Shown one piece after another: positions 51,929 to 61,502 of a stretch of DNA of 64,000 nucleotides. This stretch comes from Corynebacterium lowii (GTDB lineage: Bacteria > Actinomycetota > Actinomycetes > Mycobacteriales > Mycobacteriaceae), in the NCBI RefSeq assembly GCF_001412085.1, contig NZ_LKEV01000003.1, positions 1 through 64,000 on the forward strand. The letters are read 5' to 3'. The notes under the pieces are model-generated. The model ran no database searches, was not told the origin of the DNA, and was given only the letters and a program-made list of their open reading frames with translations. The translations under genes were made by a program, and so were the position numbers. Each line of letters begins with the position of its first letter. The first letter of the stretch is position 1.

Positions 51929-53310
51929 GATTTTGAACCTACCTGAGAGGGGCGGGGTTTGGTGATGAAGGATAGGGCAATGAGCACCGCCATGACGATG
52001 AGCACGGAGAAGATCTGCGAGCGCGAGCCGGCGTCGAAAAGCATGAGCGCCACGAAAGCCAAGAGTGCGGCAATGGTGGCCCAACCGATCCAGGGATAGC
52101 CCCATACGCGCACGGTGGTGATTTCCCCATTGCGTTCCAGCTCTGGGTGGAGTTTGAGGTAGCTGGCGGCCACCATAATCCAAATGACGATGAGAATGCC
52201 GCCCACGGCGTTCAAGAGGAAGTCAAGCAAGCCAGTGGGATTCCACCATTGCAATCCCACCGAGGCAAAGGCAAAGACCATAGAGAGCAGCACCGCATTA
52301 AAGGGCACGTTTTCCTTATTCAGCTTGCCCAGGAAAGCCGGGGCATTGCCCTCCACGGAAAGGGAATAAGCCATGCGGGAGCTGGCGTAAATCTGGGCAT
52401 TAAAGGCGGAAAGGAGGGAGACCACGATCACGGCTTCCATGAAGCCCACCACGCCGGGAATATCAGCGATCTTGAGCACCTGGGTAAACGGAGATTCCGC
52501 GGCTGTTTCCGCCCCTTGAATCTGAGAGGCGGGGAGCAGGAAGGTAATTACCAAAACGGAGCCGAGGTAGAACAGGCCAATGCGCCAGAGGGTAGAGCGA
52601 ATGGCGGTTTTGATGGAATCCTGCGGATTTTCCGATTCTGCCGCCGCAATGGTGACGATCTCAATGCCGCCGAAGGCAAAGGCCACGGCCAAAAGACCAG
52701 CGGCCAGGCCCGGAATACCGTTGGGCATAAAACCGCCCTCGCCGAGGAAGTTCTCAGTACCCACAAACTCATGGCCGGGCAATAACCCGAAGATGAGTAG
52801 CGTTCCCAGGACCAGGAAGAGGATAATCACGCTGACCTTGATGAAGGAGAACCAGAACTCGAACTCGCCAAAGCCGCTCACCTTAGCCAGATTGACCACG
52901 GCAAAAAAGGTGACGCACACCAGGGCGGGTATCCAGGGGTCTACGCCAAACCAGGAGGCCATGATGGAGGCGGCGCCGGTCATCTCCGCGCCGAGCACCA
53001 TAATCATCATGAACCAGAAGAGCCAGCCCAGGGTGAACCCCGCCCAGGGGCCAAAGGCCGCGCGGGCGTAGGTGGCAAAGGAACCGGGGGCGGGGCGGGC
53101 GGCGGCCATCTCACCGAGCATGTACATCACCGCCAGCACCACGCCACCCGCGATGAGGTAGGCGAGCAGCACCGAGGGGCCGGCGCTGCGAATCCCCACG
53201 CCGGTGCCCAGGAAGAGGCCCGCGCCGATGGCGGAGCCAAGGCCCATCATCGTGAGGTGGCGGGTTTTTAATCCGCTGCCTAGCTGAGTTTCGTCGCTCT
53301 GATTGGTCAT
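51925..53310 (-). CDS. amino acid permease (APC superfamily), paralog 2
   Basis: 461 aa with twelve helices. The APC-family opening [20 protein letters not shown] is followed by [34 protein letters not shown] and [40 protein letters not shown] is typical of the AroP/GabP/ProY group of amino acid transporters. Substrate not deducible. It shares about two thirds of its sequence with the next permease upstream, arising by tandem duplication. Its start and the upstream stop overlap (TGATG), and its stop overlaps dapD. Confidence 0.88.
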   Translation of the reverse strand: MTNQSDETQLGSGLKTRHLTMMGLGSAIGAGLFLGTGVGIRSAGPSVLLAYLIAGGVVLAVMYMLGEMAAARPAPGSFATYARAAFGPWAGFTLGWLFWFMMIMVLGAEMTGAASIMASWFGVDPWIPALVCVTFFAVVNLAKVSGFGEFEFWFSFIKVSVIILFLVLGTLLIFGLLPGHEFVGTENFLGEGGFMPNGIPGLAAGLLAVAFAFGGIEIVTIAAAESENPQDSIKTAIRSTLWRIGLFYLGSVLVITFLLPASQIQGAETAAESPFTQVLKIADIPGVVGFMEAVIVVSLLSAFNAQIYASSRMAYSLSVEGNAPAFLGKLNKENVPFNAVLLSMVFAFASVGLQWWNPTGLLDFLLNAVGGILIVIWIMVAASYLKLHPELERNGEITTVRVWGYPWIGWATIAALLAFVALMLFDAGSRSQIFSVLIVMAVLIALSFITKPRPSQVGSKS

Positions 53311-54710
53311 CAGTGATCCTTATGCTGTGAACGTTCTGTTCCGTTTAATGTAGCTGGTCGGCGCGTGATGAATGCTATCGCCAAAATAATGGCGCAGATC
53401 ACCAGTACGGCGTAGATCTGCGTGCGTGCGGCGGCGTCGGCAAGCATGAGCGCAACGATGGCGCCGACCGCGATTAGGGTGCCCCAGGCGGCCCAGGGAT
53501 AGCCCCACATGCGCACCTGCCCTATTTCCCCGGAGCGCACTAGGCGGGGATGCAAGCGCAGATAGGAGGCGATGATGGATACCCAGATCACCACGAGGCA
53601 GCCGCCCACGGCGCTCAGCAGGAAATCGAGCAGGCCGGTGGGGTTCCACCACTGCAATCCCACCGAGGCAAAGGCGAAGAAAACCGAGAGCAAAAGGGCG
53701 GCGGTGGGCACCTGGTTATCGCTGGTGCGGGCGAAGATCGCGGGGGCGTCGCCACGCAGGGCCAGGGAATAACACAAGCGAGAAGAACCGTAGAGTTGTG
53801 CATTAAAGGCAGAAAGCAGCGCCACCACAATAACGGCCTCCATAAATCCCACCACGCCGGGAATCTGAGCCTGTTCCAATACCAGGGTGTAGGGGGATTC
53901 GGCGGCGGAATCGGCCCCGCCCATCGTGGCGTAGGGAAGTAAAAAGGCGATAACCAAAACCGAACCGATATAGAAAATGCCAATCCGCCAAATAACGGAA
54001 TTGACCGCCGTGGTGATCGAGCGCTGCGGGTCCTCCGATTCCGCCGCAGCGATGGTCACCATTTCAATGCCGCCGAAGGCAAAGGCCACGGCAAGCAGGC
54101 CCGCCGCCACCCCAGACCAACCGTTTGGCATAAAGCCGTGCTCACCCAGGAAGTGCTGCGTACCCACGAACTCGTGGCCGGGCAGCAGGCCAAAAATGAG
54201 CAGCCCACCGATGACCAGGAAGGCGATAATCACCGCCACCTTGATAAAGGCAAACCAGAATTCGAACTCCCCGAAACCACGCACGGAAAGCAGATTGACG
54301 GCCGCGAGAATAACCACGCAAATCAGGGCTGGCAGCCAAGGACTCACCCCAAACCACGAGGCCATAATGGCCGCCGCGCCCGTCATTTCCGCGCCCATAA
54401 TCATCACCATCATGAACCAATAAAGCCACCCCACGCTAAATCCCGCCCAGCGGCCAAAGGCCTGCTCGGCGTAGTCGGAGAAGGTGCCAGCCGAGGGGCG
54501 TGCCGCCACCATTTCTCCGAGCATGCGCATGATGAGCACGGTGATGATTCCGGTGATGAGGTAGGCGATGAGCACCGCGGGGCCTGCGGCCCGGATTCCC
54601 ACGCCGGTGCCCAGGAAGAGGCCCGCGCCGATCGCGGAACCCAACCCCATCATGGTCAGATGCCGGGTACGCAGGCCGTGGCCTAATCCTGTGTCGGTCA
54701 AGGTGGACAT
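53310..54710 (-). CDS. amino acid permease (APC superfamily), paralog 1
   Basis: 466 aa, twelve helices, same architecture as its downstream paralog: [20 protein letters not shown], then LGEMVAARPSAGTFSDYAEQAF and [20 protein letters not shown]. The start is ATG 54710. On the minus strand a TATACA hexamer stands about ten bases upstream (GGTTATACAGTTTTATCC), with no purine-rich ribosome site, so the transcript may be leaderless. It heads a likely operon of permease-permease-dapD. Divergent from dapE, 80 bases away. Confidence 0.88.
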   Translation of the reverse strand: MSTLTDTGLGHGLRTRHLTMMGLGSAIGAGLFLGTGVGIRAAGPAVLIAYLITGIITVLIMRMLGEMVAARPSAGTFSDYAEQAFGRWAGFSVGWLYWFMMVMIMGAEMTGAAAIMASWFGVSPWLPALICVVILAAVNLLSVRGFGEFEFWFAFIKVAVIIAFLVIGGLLIFGLLPGHEFVGTQHFLGEHGFMPNGWSGVAAGLLAVAFAFGGIEMVTIAAAESEDPQRSITTAVNSVIWRIGIFYIGSVLVIAFLLPYATMGGADSAAESPYTLVLEQAQIPGVVGFMEAVIVVALLSAFNAQLYGSSRLCYSLALRGDAPAIFARTSDNQVPTAALLLSVFFAFASVGLQWWNPTGLLDFLLSAVGGCLVVIWVSIIASYLRLHPRLVRSGEIGQVRMWGYPWAAWGTLIAVGAIVALMLADAAARTQIYAVLVICAIILAIAFITRRPATLNGTERSQHKDH

Positions 54711-54790
54711 GGATAAAACTGTATAACCGCCCCGGGACCATTCCACACCGGGTACCCCCGTGTCCCACCCACCCTCTACGCTCGGAGGGC

Positions 54791-55915
54791 ATGAACACTT
54801 CTCCCGTGCTTGACCTCACCGGCGACCCCATCGAGCTGACTGCCGCGTTCGTCGATATTGCCAGCCCATCGCACCATGAGGAGGCTATTGCCGACGCCCT
54901 GGAGGCCTCCCTGCGCGCTACCCTCCCTGCCGAGGTGGAGGTGCTGCGATATAACAACAATGTGCTTGCCCGCACCCAGCGGGGATTGGGCTCCCGTGTC
55001 ATTCTTGCCGGCCATCTCGATACGGTTCCCCTGGCCGATAATGTTCCGCATACCCGCGGCAAGGATGGGGAAGGCCGCGATACCCTCTTTGGCTGTGGAA
55101 CGGTGGATATGAAGTCCGGCCTGGCGGTCTATGCTCAGGCTTTTGCTTCGCTTGCGGATTCCCCCGACCTGCGCCACGATCTCACCTTTATCGCTTATGA
55201 GGGCGAGGAGGTAGCCACGGAGTTTAACGGGCTGGGCCATATCGAAAAGGAACACCCGGAGTGGCTGCGCGGGGATGTCGCCTTGCTAGGGGAGCCCTCC
55301 GGTGGCGTGATCGAGGCGGGCTGCCAGGGCTCTATTCGCCTGAAAGTAAAGGCCACGGGTACCCGCGCCCACTCCGCGCGGGCCTGGCTGGGGGCCAACG
55401 CCATTCATCGCCTCAGCCCGGTGATAGAGCGCGTGGCGCAATACAGTCCGCGCGAGGCCGTGGAGATGGATGGCTGCGTATATCGAGAGGGCCTGAATGT
55501 GGTGCGCATGGAGGCCGGGGTGGCTAATAATACGATCCCCGATGAAGCATGGTTCTTTGTGAACTTTCGCTTTGCGCCCGACCGCACCTGCGATGAGGCC
55601 CTAGAACATCTCCTAGGGGTGCTGGATATTGAGGAAGAAGAACACCTCAGCTACGAGGTAGACGATGTGGCGGCCCCGGCGGCCCCCGGTTTGAGCGTTC
55701 CCGCAGCACGAGCGCTGGTGGAGGCCGTGGGCGGCGAGGTGCGGGCCAAGTACGGCTGGACCGATGTGTCCCGCTTTGGGCAATTGGGTATCCCCGCCGT
55801 GAACTTCGGCTGCGGTGACCCCGGCTTTGCCCACAAGAAGGATGAGCAGTGTCCGGTAGAGCAGATCACTGAGGTATCCCAGGCGCTCCACCGTTATCTC
55901 CGGGGCGAGGCGTAG
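54791..55915 (+). CDS. dapE: succinyl-diaminopimelate desuccinylase
   Basis: 374 aa M20-family zinc hydrolase that removes succinate from N-succinyl-LL-DAP. Metal-binding motifs: GHLDTVPLADN (His and Asp), FGCGTVDMKSGLAVY, catalytic Glu in AYEGEEVATEFNG, and GEPSGGVIEAGCQGS. The C-terminal His is in GFAHKKDEQCP. The length fits. GGAGG lies just before ATG 54791. Divergent from the permease-dapD unit, making a dapC/dapD/dapE group in the same 8 kb. Confidence 0.94.
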   Translation: MNTSPVLDLTGDPIELTAAFVDIASPSHHEEAIADALEASLRATLPAEVEVLRYNNNVLARTQRGLGSRVILAGHLDTVPLADNVPHTRGKDGEGRDTLFGCGTVDMKSGLAVYAQAFASLADSPDLRHDLTFIAYEGEEVATEFNGLGHIEKEHPEWLRGDVALLGEPSGGVIEAGCQGSIRLKVKATGTRAHSARAWLGANAIHRLSPVIERVAQYSPREAVEMDGCVYREGLNVVRMEAGVANNTIPDEAWFFVNFRFAPDRTCDEALEHLLGVLDIEEEEHLSYEVDDVAAPAAPGLSVPAARALVEAVGGEVRAKYGWTDVSRFGQLGIPAVNFGCGDPGFAHKKDEQCPVEQITEVSQALHRYLRGEA

Positions 55916-55986
55916 AGGAGCGGCTTAGGCGTGAGGCCTAGGGCCGAGGCGTAGCGGAAAAGCAGGGCTTAGTGGAAGAGCGGAAA

Positions 55987-56892
55987 GTGAACGAGAAGAG
56001 CGCAGACGTGGTTCATCGGCTAGGTTCGGATGGCATGGCAGAAAATACGGAAGAAGTGCGGCAGGATCAGCGGGATCGGCAAAAGAGAACATTGCGCGGC
56101 CCCTTATTGGTGCGTTCCTCGGGGAATCAAGAATCCACCTACGATCAGCGGCTTCTAGAGCTGCGCGCCGATCACGATTGGATGCACGCGGACCCCTGGC
56201 GCATTCTGCGTATTCAGTCGGAGTTTGTTTCTGGCTTTGATGCTCTGGCCGATCTTCCTCCCGCCGTGAGTGTCTTTGGCTCCGCGCGCGTTCCCGCCGA
56301 CCACCCCTACTACTCCCTGGGTGTGGAATTGGGCCAAGCTCTGGTGAAGGCTCAGTACGCGGTGATGACCGGGGGCGGGCCGGGACTCATGGAGGCCCCT
56401 AATAAGGGAGCACAACAGGCGGGCGGATTATCCGTGGGCCTGGGCATTGAGCTTCCCCATGAGCAGCGCCTCAACGAGTACGTGGACGTGGGATTAAACT
56501 TCCGCTATTTCTTCGTCCGCAAGGTGATGTTCCTGAAGTACTCCCAGGGCTTCGTGTGCCTACCGGGTGGCATGGGTACGTTGGACGAACTCTTCGAGGT
56601 GCTGTGCATGGTGCAGACCGGCAAGATGAGCAATTACCCCATTGTGCTCATGGGCACCGAGTATTGGGGCGGGCTTATCCAGTGGATTAGGGAGCGCCTG
56701 GTGGAAGAAAAGATGGTATCGCCGCAGGACGCCGATCTCTTCTTCGTCACCGATTCCGTGGAAGAGGCCGTCAGCCACATTCGCTCCGTGCACCGGAAGG
56801 TGCTGGGTGACAATATGCCTCTGGGAGACAGCACACGTGCGAGTGGCGATACGTCTTTGAGCGGCAGCACCCCTCGACAGGGAGGAAAGTGA
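55987..56892 (+). CDS. LOG family protein (putative cytokinin-type phosphoribohydrolase)
   Basis: About 301 aa. The Rossmann-like fold carries VSVFGSARVPADHPYYSL, VMTGGGPGLMEAPNKGAQ and the diagnostic PGGMGTLDELFEVL, the PGGxGTxxE motif of Lonely Guy and 'lysine decarboxylase-like' proteins. These release free bases from nucleoside 5'-monophosphates. N- and C-terminal extensions are hydrophilic. The start is uncertain: GTG 55987, GTG 55972 and ATG 56035 are possible. The stop overlaps folP2 by four bases; the order LOG-folP2-gpgS is a conserved corynebacterial arrangement. Confidence 0.87.
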   Translation: MNEKSADVVHRLGSDGMAENTEEVRQDQRDRQKRTLRGPLLVRSSGNQESTYDQRLLELRADHDWMHADPWRILRIQSEFVSGFDALADLPPAVSVFGSARVPADHPYYSLGVELGQALVKAQYAVMTGGGPGLMEAPNKGAQQAGGLSVGLGIELPHEQRLNEYVDVGLNFRYFFVRKVMFLKYSQGFVCLPGGMGTLDELFEVLCMVQTGKMSNYPIVLMGTEYWGGLIQWIRERLVEEKMVSPQDADLFFVTDSVEEAVSHIRSVHRKVLGDNMPLGDSTRASGDTSLSGSTPRQGGK

Positions 56893-57764
56893 AAGAGCAG
56901 ACACGAGGCAGCGGTAGATTAACGGGCATGAATCCTGCGTTGCCTGCGGTCATGGCCATCGTGAATTGCACCCCCGATTCCTTTTATGACAAGGGCGCCA
57001 CGTATCGCCATGAGGAAGCCCTCGCCCGCGCCGAGGAGATGCTGGCCGAGGGGGCTTCCATCATTGACGTGGGAGGGGTCAAGGCGGGTCCCGGACCACA
57101 GGTGGATGCCCAGGAGGAGATACGCCGCGTGGTTCCGGTGATCGAGGAACTACACCGACGTCATCCTGAGGCCTTGATCTCCGTGGATACCTGGCGAGCT
57201 GAGGTGGCACAGGAATCCATCACGGCCGGCGCGGGACTAGTGAACGACACCTGGGCGGGGGCGGACCCCGAGTTGGTGGAGGTGGCCGGGCATCACCGTG
57301 TGGGCTATGTGTGCTCGCATACGGGCGGCATGACTCCGCGCACCCGCCCGCACCGGGTGCACTACGACGATGTGGTGGCGGATGTGATTGAGGAGACCAC
57401 GGCGTTGGCCGAACGCGCGGTGGCGTGCGGGGTACCGGAGGGCAAGATTTTCCTCGACCCCACTCACGACTTCGGTAAAAATTCTTTTCACGGCCTGGAA
57501 TTGCTGCGCCGAGTAGATGAATTGGTGGCTACCGGTTGGCCGGTGCTCATGGCGCTATCTAACAAGGACTTTGTGGGAGAAACTCTGGATCGCCCCGTGC
57601 GCGAGCGGGTGGCGGGCACGCTTGCCGCGACGGCCTGGGCTGCACAGCGGGGAGTGGCGGCTTTCCGGGTGCACGAGGTGGCTCAGACCCTTGACGTGGT
57701 GCGCATGATCGCGGCCATTGAAGGGAAAATGGCGCCCCTCTCCACTATCCGGGGGCTGGCGTGA
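56889..57764 (+). CDS. folP2: dihydropteroate synthase-like protein (FolP2)
   Basis: 291 aa TIM-barrel of the DHPS family: VMAIVNCTPDSFYDKGATY, ASIIDVGGVKAGPGP, VSVDTWRAEVA, GLVNDTWAGADPEL, FLDPTHDFGKN and AFRVHEVAQTL. The substitution of N-V-T-P by N-C-T-P and of the PGGESTRPG type loop by VGGVKAGPG marks the FolP2 group, which in mycobacteria seems not to make dihydropteroate. So folate function is doubtful. The GTG 56889 follows GGGAGGAAA. It overlaps both neighbours, LOG and gpgS. Confidence 0.87.
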   Translation: MKEQTRGSGRLTGMNPALPAVMAIVNCTPDSFYDKGATYRHEEALARAEEMLAEGASIIDVGGVKAGPGPQVDAQEEIRRVVPVIEELHRRHPEALISVDTWRAEVAQESITAGAGLVNDTWAGADPELVEVAGHHRVGYVCSHTGGMTPRTRPHRVHYDDVVADVIEETTALAERAVACGVPEGKIFLDPTHDFGKNSFHGLELLRRVDELVATGWPVLMALSNKDFVGETLDRPVRERVAGTLAATAWAAQRGVAAFRVHEVAQTLDVVRMIAAIEGKMAPLSTIRGLA

Positions 57765-58519
57765 TCCCGATAGAGCAGGTCAGCGTGGTGATTCCGGCGC
57801 TCAATGAGGAATCCACGGTAGGGCAGGTGGTGCGCGATGCTGCGGCGGATCGCCCCCTGGAAGTGCTGGTGATCGACGCAGATTCGCAGGACGAGACCGC
57901 CGCCGAGGCCCGCGCCGCCGGAGCACAGGTGGTGAATTGGCGCGAGGTGCTTCCCCAGGTGAAACCCGCGCCGGGCAAGGGGGAGTCGCTGTGGCGCGGG
58001 GTGGCTGCCGCGTGCGGGGAGGTGGTGGTATTTCTCGACGCCGACCTCACCGCCACCGCGCCGGGCATGGTGAGGGCTCTGAGCGCTCCGTTTGGCGATG
58101 AGGGGGTGCATATGGTCAAGGCCGATTATGTGCGTACCTTTCAGGGGCGGCCCGGGGCCGGCGGGAGAGTCACCGAGCTCACCGCGAAGCCCCTGCTGAG
58201 CGCACTCTTTCCCGAACTCGATGGAATACACCAGCCCCTCGGCGGCGAGTATGCCCTGCGGCGCAGCACCGCGTTGAGCCTGCCCTTCGTGGAGGGTTAC
58301 GGGGTGGAATCGGGGTTGCTTATCGACGTCGCCCAGCGTTACGGTCCCGCAGCTATCGCCCAGGTGGATTTGGGAACCCGGAGCCACCGTAACCGCCCTC
58401 TTTCGGAACTGGGGCCGATGGCCCGCATGGTGGCCGCCACCATTCTTTCCCGCGCTGGGGTTCCCGGCGTGGAGGTGGCACAGCGCCCGCCCCTTTCTAC
58501 TATGGTGAAGCCGGAATAA
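57761..58519 (+). CDS. gpgS: glucosyl-3-phosphoglycerate synthase
   Basis: 252 aa GT2/GT81-type glycosyltransferase that starts methylglucose-lipopolysaccharide (glucosylglycerate) synthesis. Motifs: SVVIPALNEESTVGQVV, VIDADSQDETAAEARAAGA, the metal DxD in VFLDADLTA, and PLLSALFPELDGIHQPLGGE, YALRRSTALSLPFVEGYGVE. It is shorter than mycobacterial GpgS (about 320 aa) at the N terminus. The GTG 57761 overlaps the folP2 stop. Confidence 0.9.
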   Translation: MIPIEQVSVVIPALNEESTVGQVVRDAAADRPLEVLVIDADSQDETAAEARAAGAQVVNWREVLPQVKPAPGKGESLWRGVAAACGEVVVFLDADLTATAPGMVRALSAPFGDEGVHMVKADYVRTFQGRPGAGGRVTELTAKPLLSALFPELDGIHQPLGGEYALRRSTALSLPFVEGYGVESGLLIDVAQRYGPAAIAQVDLGTRSHRNRPLSELGPMARMVAATILSRAGVPGVEVAQRPPLSTMVKPE

Positions 58520-58529
58520 GGAGCGCCGA

Positions 58530-58832
58530 ATGGTTTTTGTGATGTGGATACTGCTCATCCTCGTGCTCTGCGCCTTGGTGGTGGTGGGCACGTGGGCCTG
58601 GGGCAGGATCTTTGGGCGCGCTGAGGTGGATGCGCCGATGGAGGAGAGCCTGCGTGTGCAGGAACACAATGCGGAGGCATTGGCCCGGGGTGAGCTTGAC
58701 GATGTGCGCTTTGAGCTGGTGCTTAGGGGGTATCGTCCCGATCAGGTGGATGCGGTGATTGTGGAGTTGTGGCAGCGTATCGAGGCCCTAGAAGCCCAGG
58801 TGGCCCGGCACGCTGCGGGCAAAAATGACTAG
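58530..58832 (+). CDS. DivIVA-domain membrane protein
   Basis: 100 aa. One N-terminal transmembrane helix (MWILLILVLCALVVVGTWAWG) is followed by a cytoplasmic DivIVA-like motif VRFELVLRGYRPDQVDAVIVEL and a short coiled coil (RIEALEAQVARHA). It may attach to curved or polar membranes and envelope complexes. It follows gpgS by ten bases and is a fixed member of this cluster. Confidence 0.85.
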   Translation: MVFVMWILLILVLCALVVVGTWAWGRIFGRAEVDAPMEESLRVQEHNAEALARGELDDVRFELVLRGYRPDQVDAVIVELWQRIEALEAQVARHAAGKND

Positions 58833-58876
58833 GCTTGTGAAGAGTATCTGTAGAAATCTGCAAGGAGCCTGGTGAA

Positions 58877-59053
58877 ATGGCAGCGATGAAGCCCCGCACT
58901 GGCGGGGGCCCGATGGAAGCCGTAGTGGAAAATCGCAAGATCGTGATGCGTATTCCCTCCGATGGTGGCGGAAGGCTTGTGGTGGAGATGACGCACGAGG
59001 AAGCCTCGGAGCTCGGAGAGCTGCTTAGCCAGGCCGCTGAATCCGGCAACTAA
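58877..59053 (+). CDS. DUF3117 domain-containing protein
   Basis: 58 aa read directly from 58877 (ATG) to TAA 59051-59053. It begins MAAMKPRTGGGPMEAVVENR and contains RIPSDGGGRLVVEMTHEEAS, the DUF3117 pattern; the family is nearly universal in actinobacteria and of unknown function. AAGGAGCCTGGTGAA upstream gives a good ribosome site. Small but well conserved. Confidence 0.9.
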   Translation: MAAMKPRTGGGPMEAVVENRKIVMRIPSDGGGRLVVEMTHEEASELGELLSQAAESGN

Positions 59054-59112
59054 GGTCACCGTATATCCTGTGGGAAGAATCACCCACGATCGTTGATAGG
59101 AGTAGTCGCCCC

Positions 59113-59979
59113 ATGCTTCACGATGTCATTGACGTTTTGGCCGATCCTATCGACGGCACCGCGCTGAGCGGGGTGGATGAGTTCCGCCGCTTGGTTTCGG
59201 AATCGGGACATAGCTATGACATCGCCAAGCAGGGGTATGTGACCCTCGCCGGGGGATCGGGGTTGCGACACTCCGGCGACGATGTGGAGATGATTCGCAA
59301 CCGCGAGACCTTCCTGAGCCGGGGGCATTTCGCTCCTTTCGTGGAGGCGGTGACGCATACCGTCGGTGATGTTCTCGATGAGGCCCAGGTGCCCGATGAG
59401 GCCGAGCCGGTGATCTGCGAGATCGGCGCGGGCACCGGCTACTATCTCTCCCACACCCTCGATACGGTGCTGGGTTCGCGCGGCGTGGGCCTGGACGTTT
59501 CCATCCCCGCCGCGCGACATCTGGCTAAGTGCCACCCACGCGTGGGGGCCGTGGTGGCCGATGCGTGGTCGCGCTTGCCGCTGCGCGATGCCTCGGTGGA
59601 CGCCATCACCGTGATTTTCGCTCCCCGTAATGCCGAGGAGTTTGCTCGCGTGCTCACCGAGCGCGGCGAGGTAGTGGTGCTCACCGCTGATACCGGTCAC
59701 CTTGCGGAATTGCGCGAACCCCTGGGCATTATCGACGTCGAGAAGGGCAACGTGGATCGCCTCATCGAGCAGGCCTCGGGGCACCTCGCCTTGGTGGGTC
59801 AGCCTCGTACCATCGAGTTCCCCATGAATCTGGATCAAGATTCCATTGCCGCGCAGATAGGGATGAGCCCCTCGGCGCGGCACATCGAACCCACCGAATT
59901 GCAGCGGCGTATCCAGGCCCTGCCGCCCACCATGACGGTTACGGCGAGGGCCACCATCACGCGGCTGGGCCGCGCTTAG
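59113..59979 (+). CDS. RlmA-like SAM-dependent (23S rRNA guanine-N1) methyltransferase
   Basis: 288 aa. VICEIGAGTGYYLSHTLDTV is the SAM-binding motif, GLDVSIPAARHLAKCHP and FAPRNAEEFARVL follow the RlmA/RrmA/TlrB family, and SGHSYDIAKQGYVTL matches the N-terminal module. In E. coli RlmA and TlrB that module binds zinc through four cysteines; here those positions are non-cysteine (LADPIDGTAL, SESGHS). The catalytic half looks intact. It may methylate G745/G748 of 23S rRNA or a related target. Confidence 0.82.
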   Translation: MLHDVIDVLADPIDGTALSGVDEFRRLVSESGHSYDIAKQGYVTLAGGSGLRHSGDDVEMIRNRETFLSRGHFAPFVEAVTHTVGDVLDEAQVPDEAEPVICEIGAGTGYYLSHTLDTVLGSRGVGLDVSIPAARHLAKCHPRVGAVVADAWSRLPLRDASVDAITVIFAPRNAEEFARVLTERGEVVVLTADTGHLAELREPLGIIDVEKGNVDRLIEQASGHLALVGQPRTIEFPMNLDQDSIAAQIGMSPSARHIEPTELQRRIQALPPTMTVTARATITRLGRA

Positions 59980-59984
59980 CCTGC

Positions 59985-61484
59985 CTAAAACTCGGCGTCG
60001 AGTTCTTCTTCCGCCCAGTCGGGCAGCCGGGAGGTGTCCAGGGAACCCGCCGAGCGGCGGAAGGAACGCTCCACGCTGGCTTGCCCGGATTCGCTCACGC
60101 GAATCTCCGAGCAGCCGCCCTCAAAGTACACCCGGCTGGCCATAGAAACGGCTCCACCATCGGCAAAGACTTCCACGGTGGAGCCGTCCACGATGATCGT
60201 GAGGGAATCGGAATCTCCCTCGGCCAGGTCGGCGCTGGCGGGGCGATCGCCCTGGTGGTGCGGATTCATGGAGCGGTCAAGCACCAGGGTGGAACCCCGG
60301 TGGGAGACGCGGGTGGCGAGGTTGCCCGCGGCGTCGAGAAGCTCCACGGTGATCTCGGAGCCCTCGGGAACCTCGCACAATCCGGTCCACGACTGCGCGC
60401 TGTGGGTGTGGGTGATCTGCTCCACGAGCCCGGCGGCGGGGGTTTGGAAGAGTACGCCGCCCTGCAAGGTGGTCACGCGCGGTATCGACATCGCATTGGC
60501 CCAGCCCTCGGCGGTGAGGCTGAGGTGTTTGGCGGGATCGTCGAGGCGGCCTATGCCGTTGAGCTGGCCCACGAGGGCGGCGCGATCAAAGCGTTCTTCT
60601 TCCGCCATGGTGCCGGGGGTGAAGGTGGTGTTGCGGGGACGGGTGAAGTCGTGCCCGTAATCAATACGGCGGAAGGGGGAACTCACGGTGAACACCGCTT
60701 GGTGCAGTTGACCCACCAGATAGCCGGATATGTCCACGCCCTCGTGTTCCACGGTTACCAAGAGCACATCGTGAATCTCTCCATCCACCTCATCGCGCAG
60801 GCGCAGAATCCGGGGGGAGACGATATTAGCTGCCGGATCAATGCCCGTGTTTCCCTCAAAGCGCAGCGCACCTTGGAGCTGCCACGTGCGGCCATCGTCC
60901 GAGTGCAGCATGGCGAGGCCGGGGCGCTCCATAGAACCGGTGACGGCGAGCATGAGCCACCCCGCGTGGCCCTCGTCGCGGTCCTCGTGAGTCACCCAAT
61001 CGGGAACCACGCAGGGGGAGCGGAAGTTATTAATTCCGGCTTCCGCGCCCGTCTCATCGGTGACCACCGCACCCAGGCGCTCCACCTGGGGATCAAGGGC
61101 CAGGGGGTCCTCGGAAAGATCGGCCGTGGTGGCCGGGAGGTTATCAATGTGGGCGAGGTGAATCTGCGTGCTCTGCTCGGAATCGGTCTGCGAGGTCACG
61201 GAGGTGAAGTAGAGGTGCAGGCCGTTTTCCATTGCCGCGATAGAACCAGCGCGCACTTTTGCTTCCTCTGCCGAGGGCGCGAGCACGTCATCACATTCCT
61301 CCCATTCGTAGGGGGTGTCCTCGGAGAACTGGTGCCCCCAGCGCGCCGGTGCCGCCGGATCGGGGCGGTACTGGTGAAAAACATGCCAGGTATCGCCATC
61401 AAGCAGGACGGCTGCGGGGGCGTCCAGCACGCCCACCTCGGCGGTGAGGTGAAGTTCGGGGCGGTAATATTCGGTATTGCTCAT
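59985..61484 (-). CDS. divergent glycoside hydrolase family 32-like protein, catalytic residues changed
   Basis: 499 aa. The GH32 layout is visible: a five-bladed propeller half (LDGDTWHVFHQYRP, ARWGHQFSEDTPYEWEE, RAGSIAAMENGLHLYFTS) and a C-terminal beta-sandwich (LTIIVDGSTVEVFADGGAVSM). Enzymes of this family hydrolyse sucrose or fructans. The nucleophile motif WMNDPNG is VLDAPA here (Asp21 kept), the transition-state stabiliser FRDP is FRSP (Asp to Ser156), and the acid/base Glu of the ECP motif is not found (IVSP at 221-224). It may have lost hydrolase activity or bind sugar only. No signal peptide. Confidence 0.75.
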   Translation of the reverse strand: MSNTEYYRPELHLTAEVGVLDAPAAVLLDGDTWHVFHQYRPDPAAPARWGHQFSEDTPYEWEECDDVLAPSAEEAKVRAGSIAAMENGLHLYFTSVTSQTDSEQSTQIHLAHIDNLPATTADLSEDPLALDPQVERLGAVVTDETGAEAGINNFRSPCVVPDWVTHEDRDEGHAGWLMLAVTGSMERPGLAMLHSDDGRTWQLQGALRFEGNTGIDPAANIVSPRILRLRDEVDGEIHDVLLVTVEHEGVDISGYLVGQLHQAVFTVSSPFRRIDYGHDFTRPRNTTFTPGTMAEEERFDRAALVGQLNGIGRLDDPAKHLSLTAEGWANAMSIPRVTTLQGGVLFQTPAAGLVEQITHTHSAQSWTGLCEVPEGSEITVELLDAAGNLATRVSHRGSTLVLDRSMNPHHQGDRPASADLAEGDSDSLTIIVDGSTVEVFADGGAVSMASRVYFEGGCSEIRVSESGQASVERSFRRSAGSLDTSRLPDWAEEELDAEF

Positions 61485-61502
61485 AGTGGGGCCTTTCGGT
61501 GC

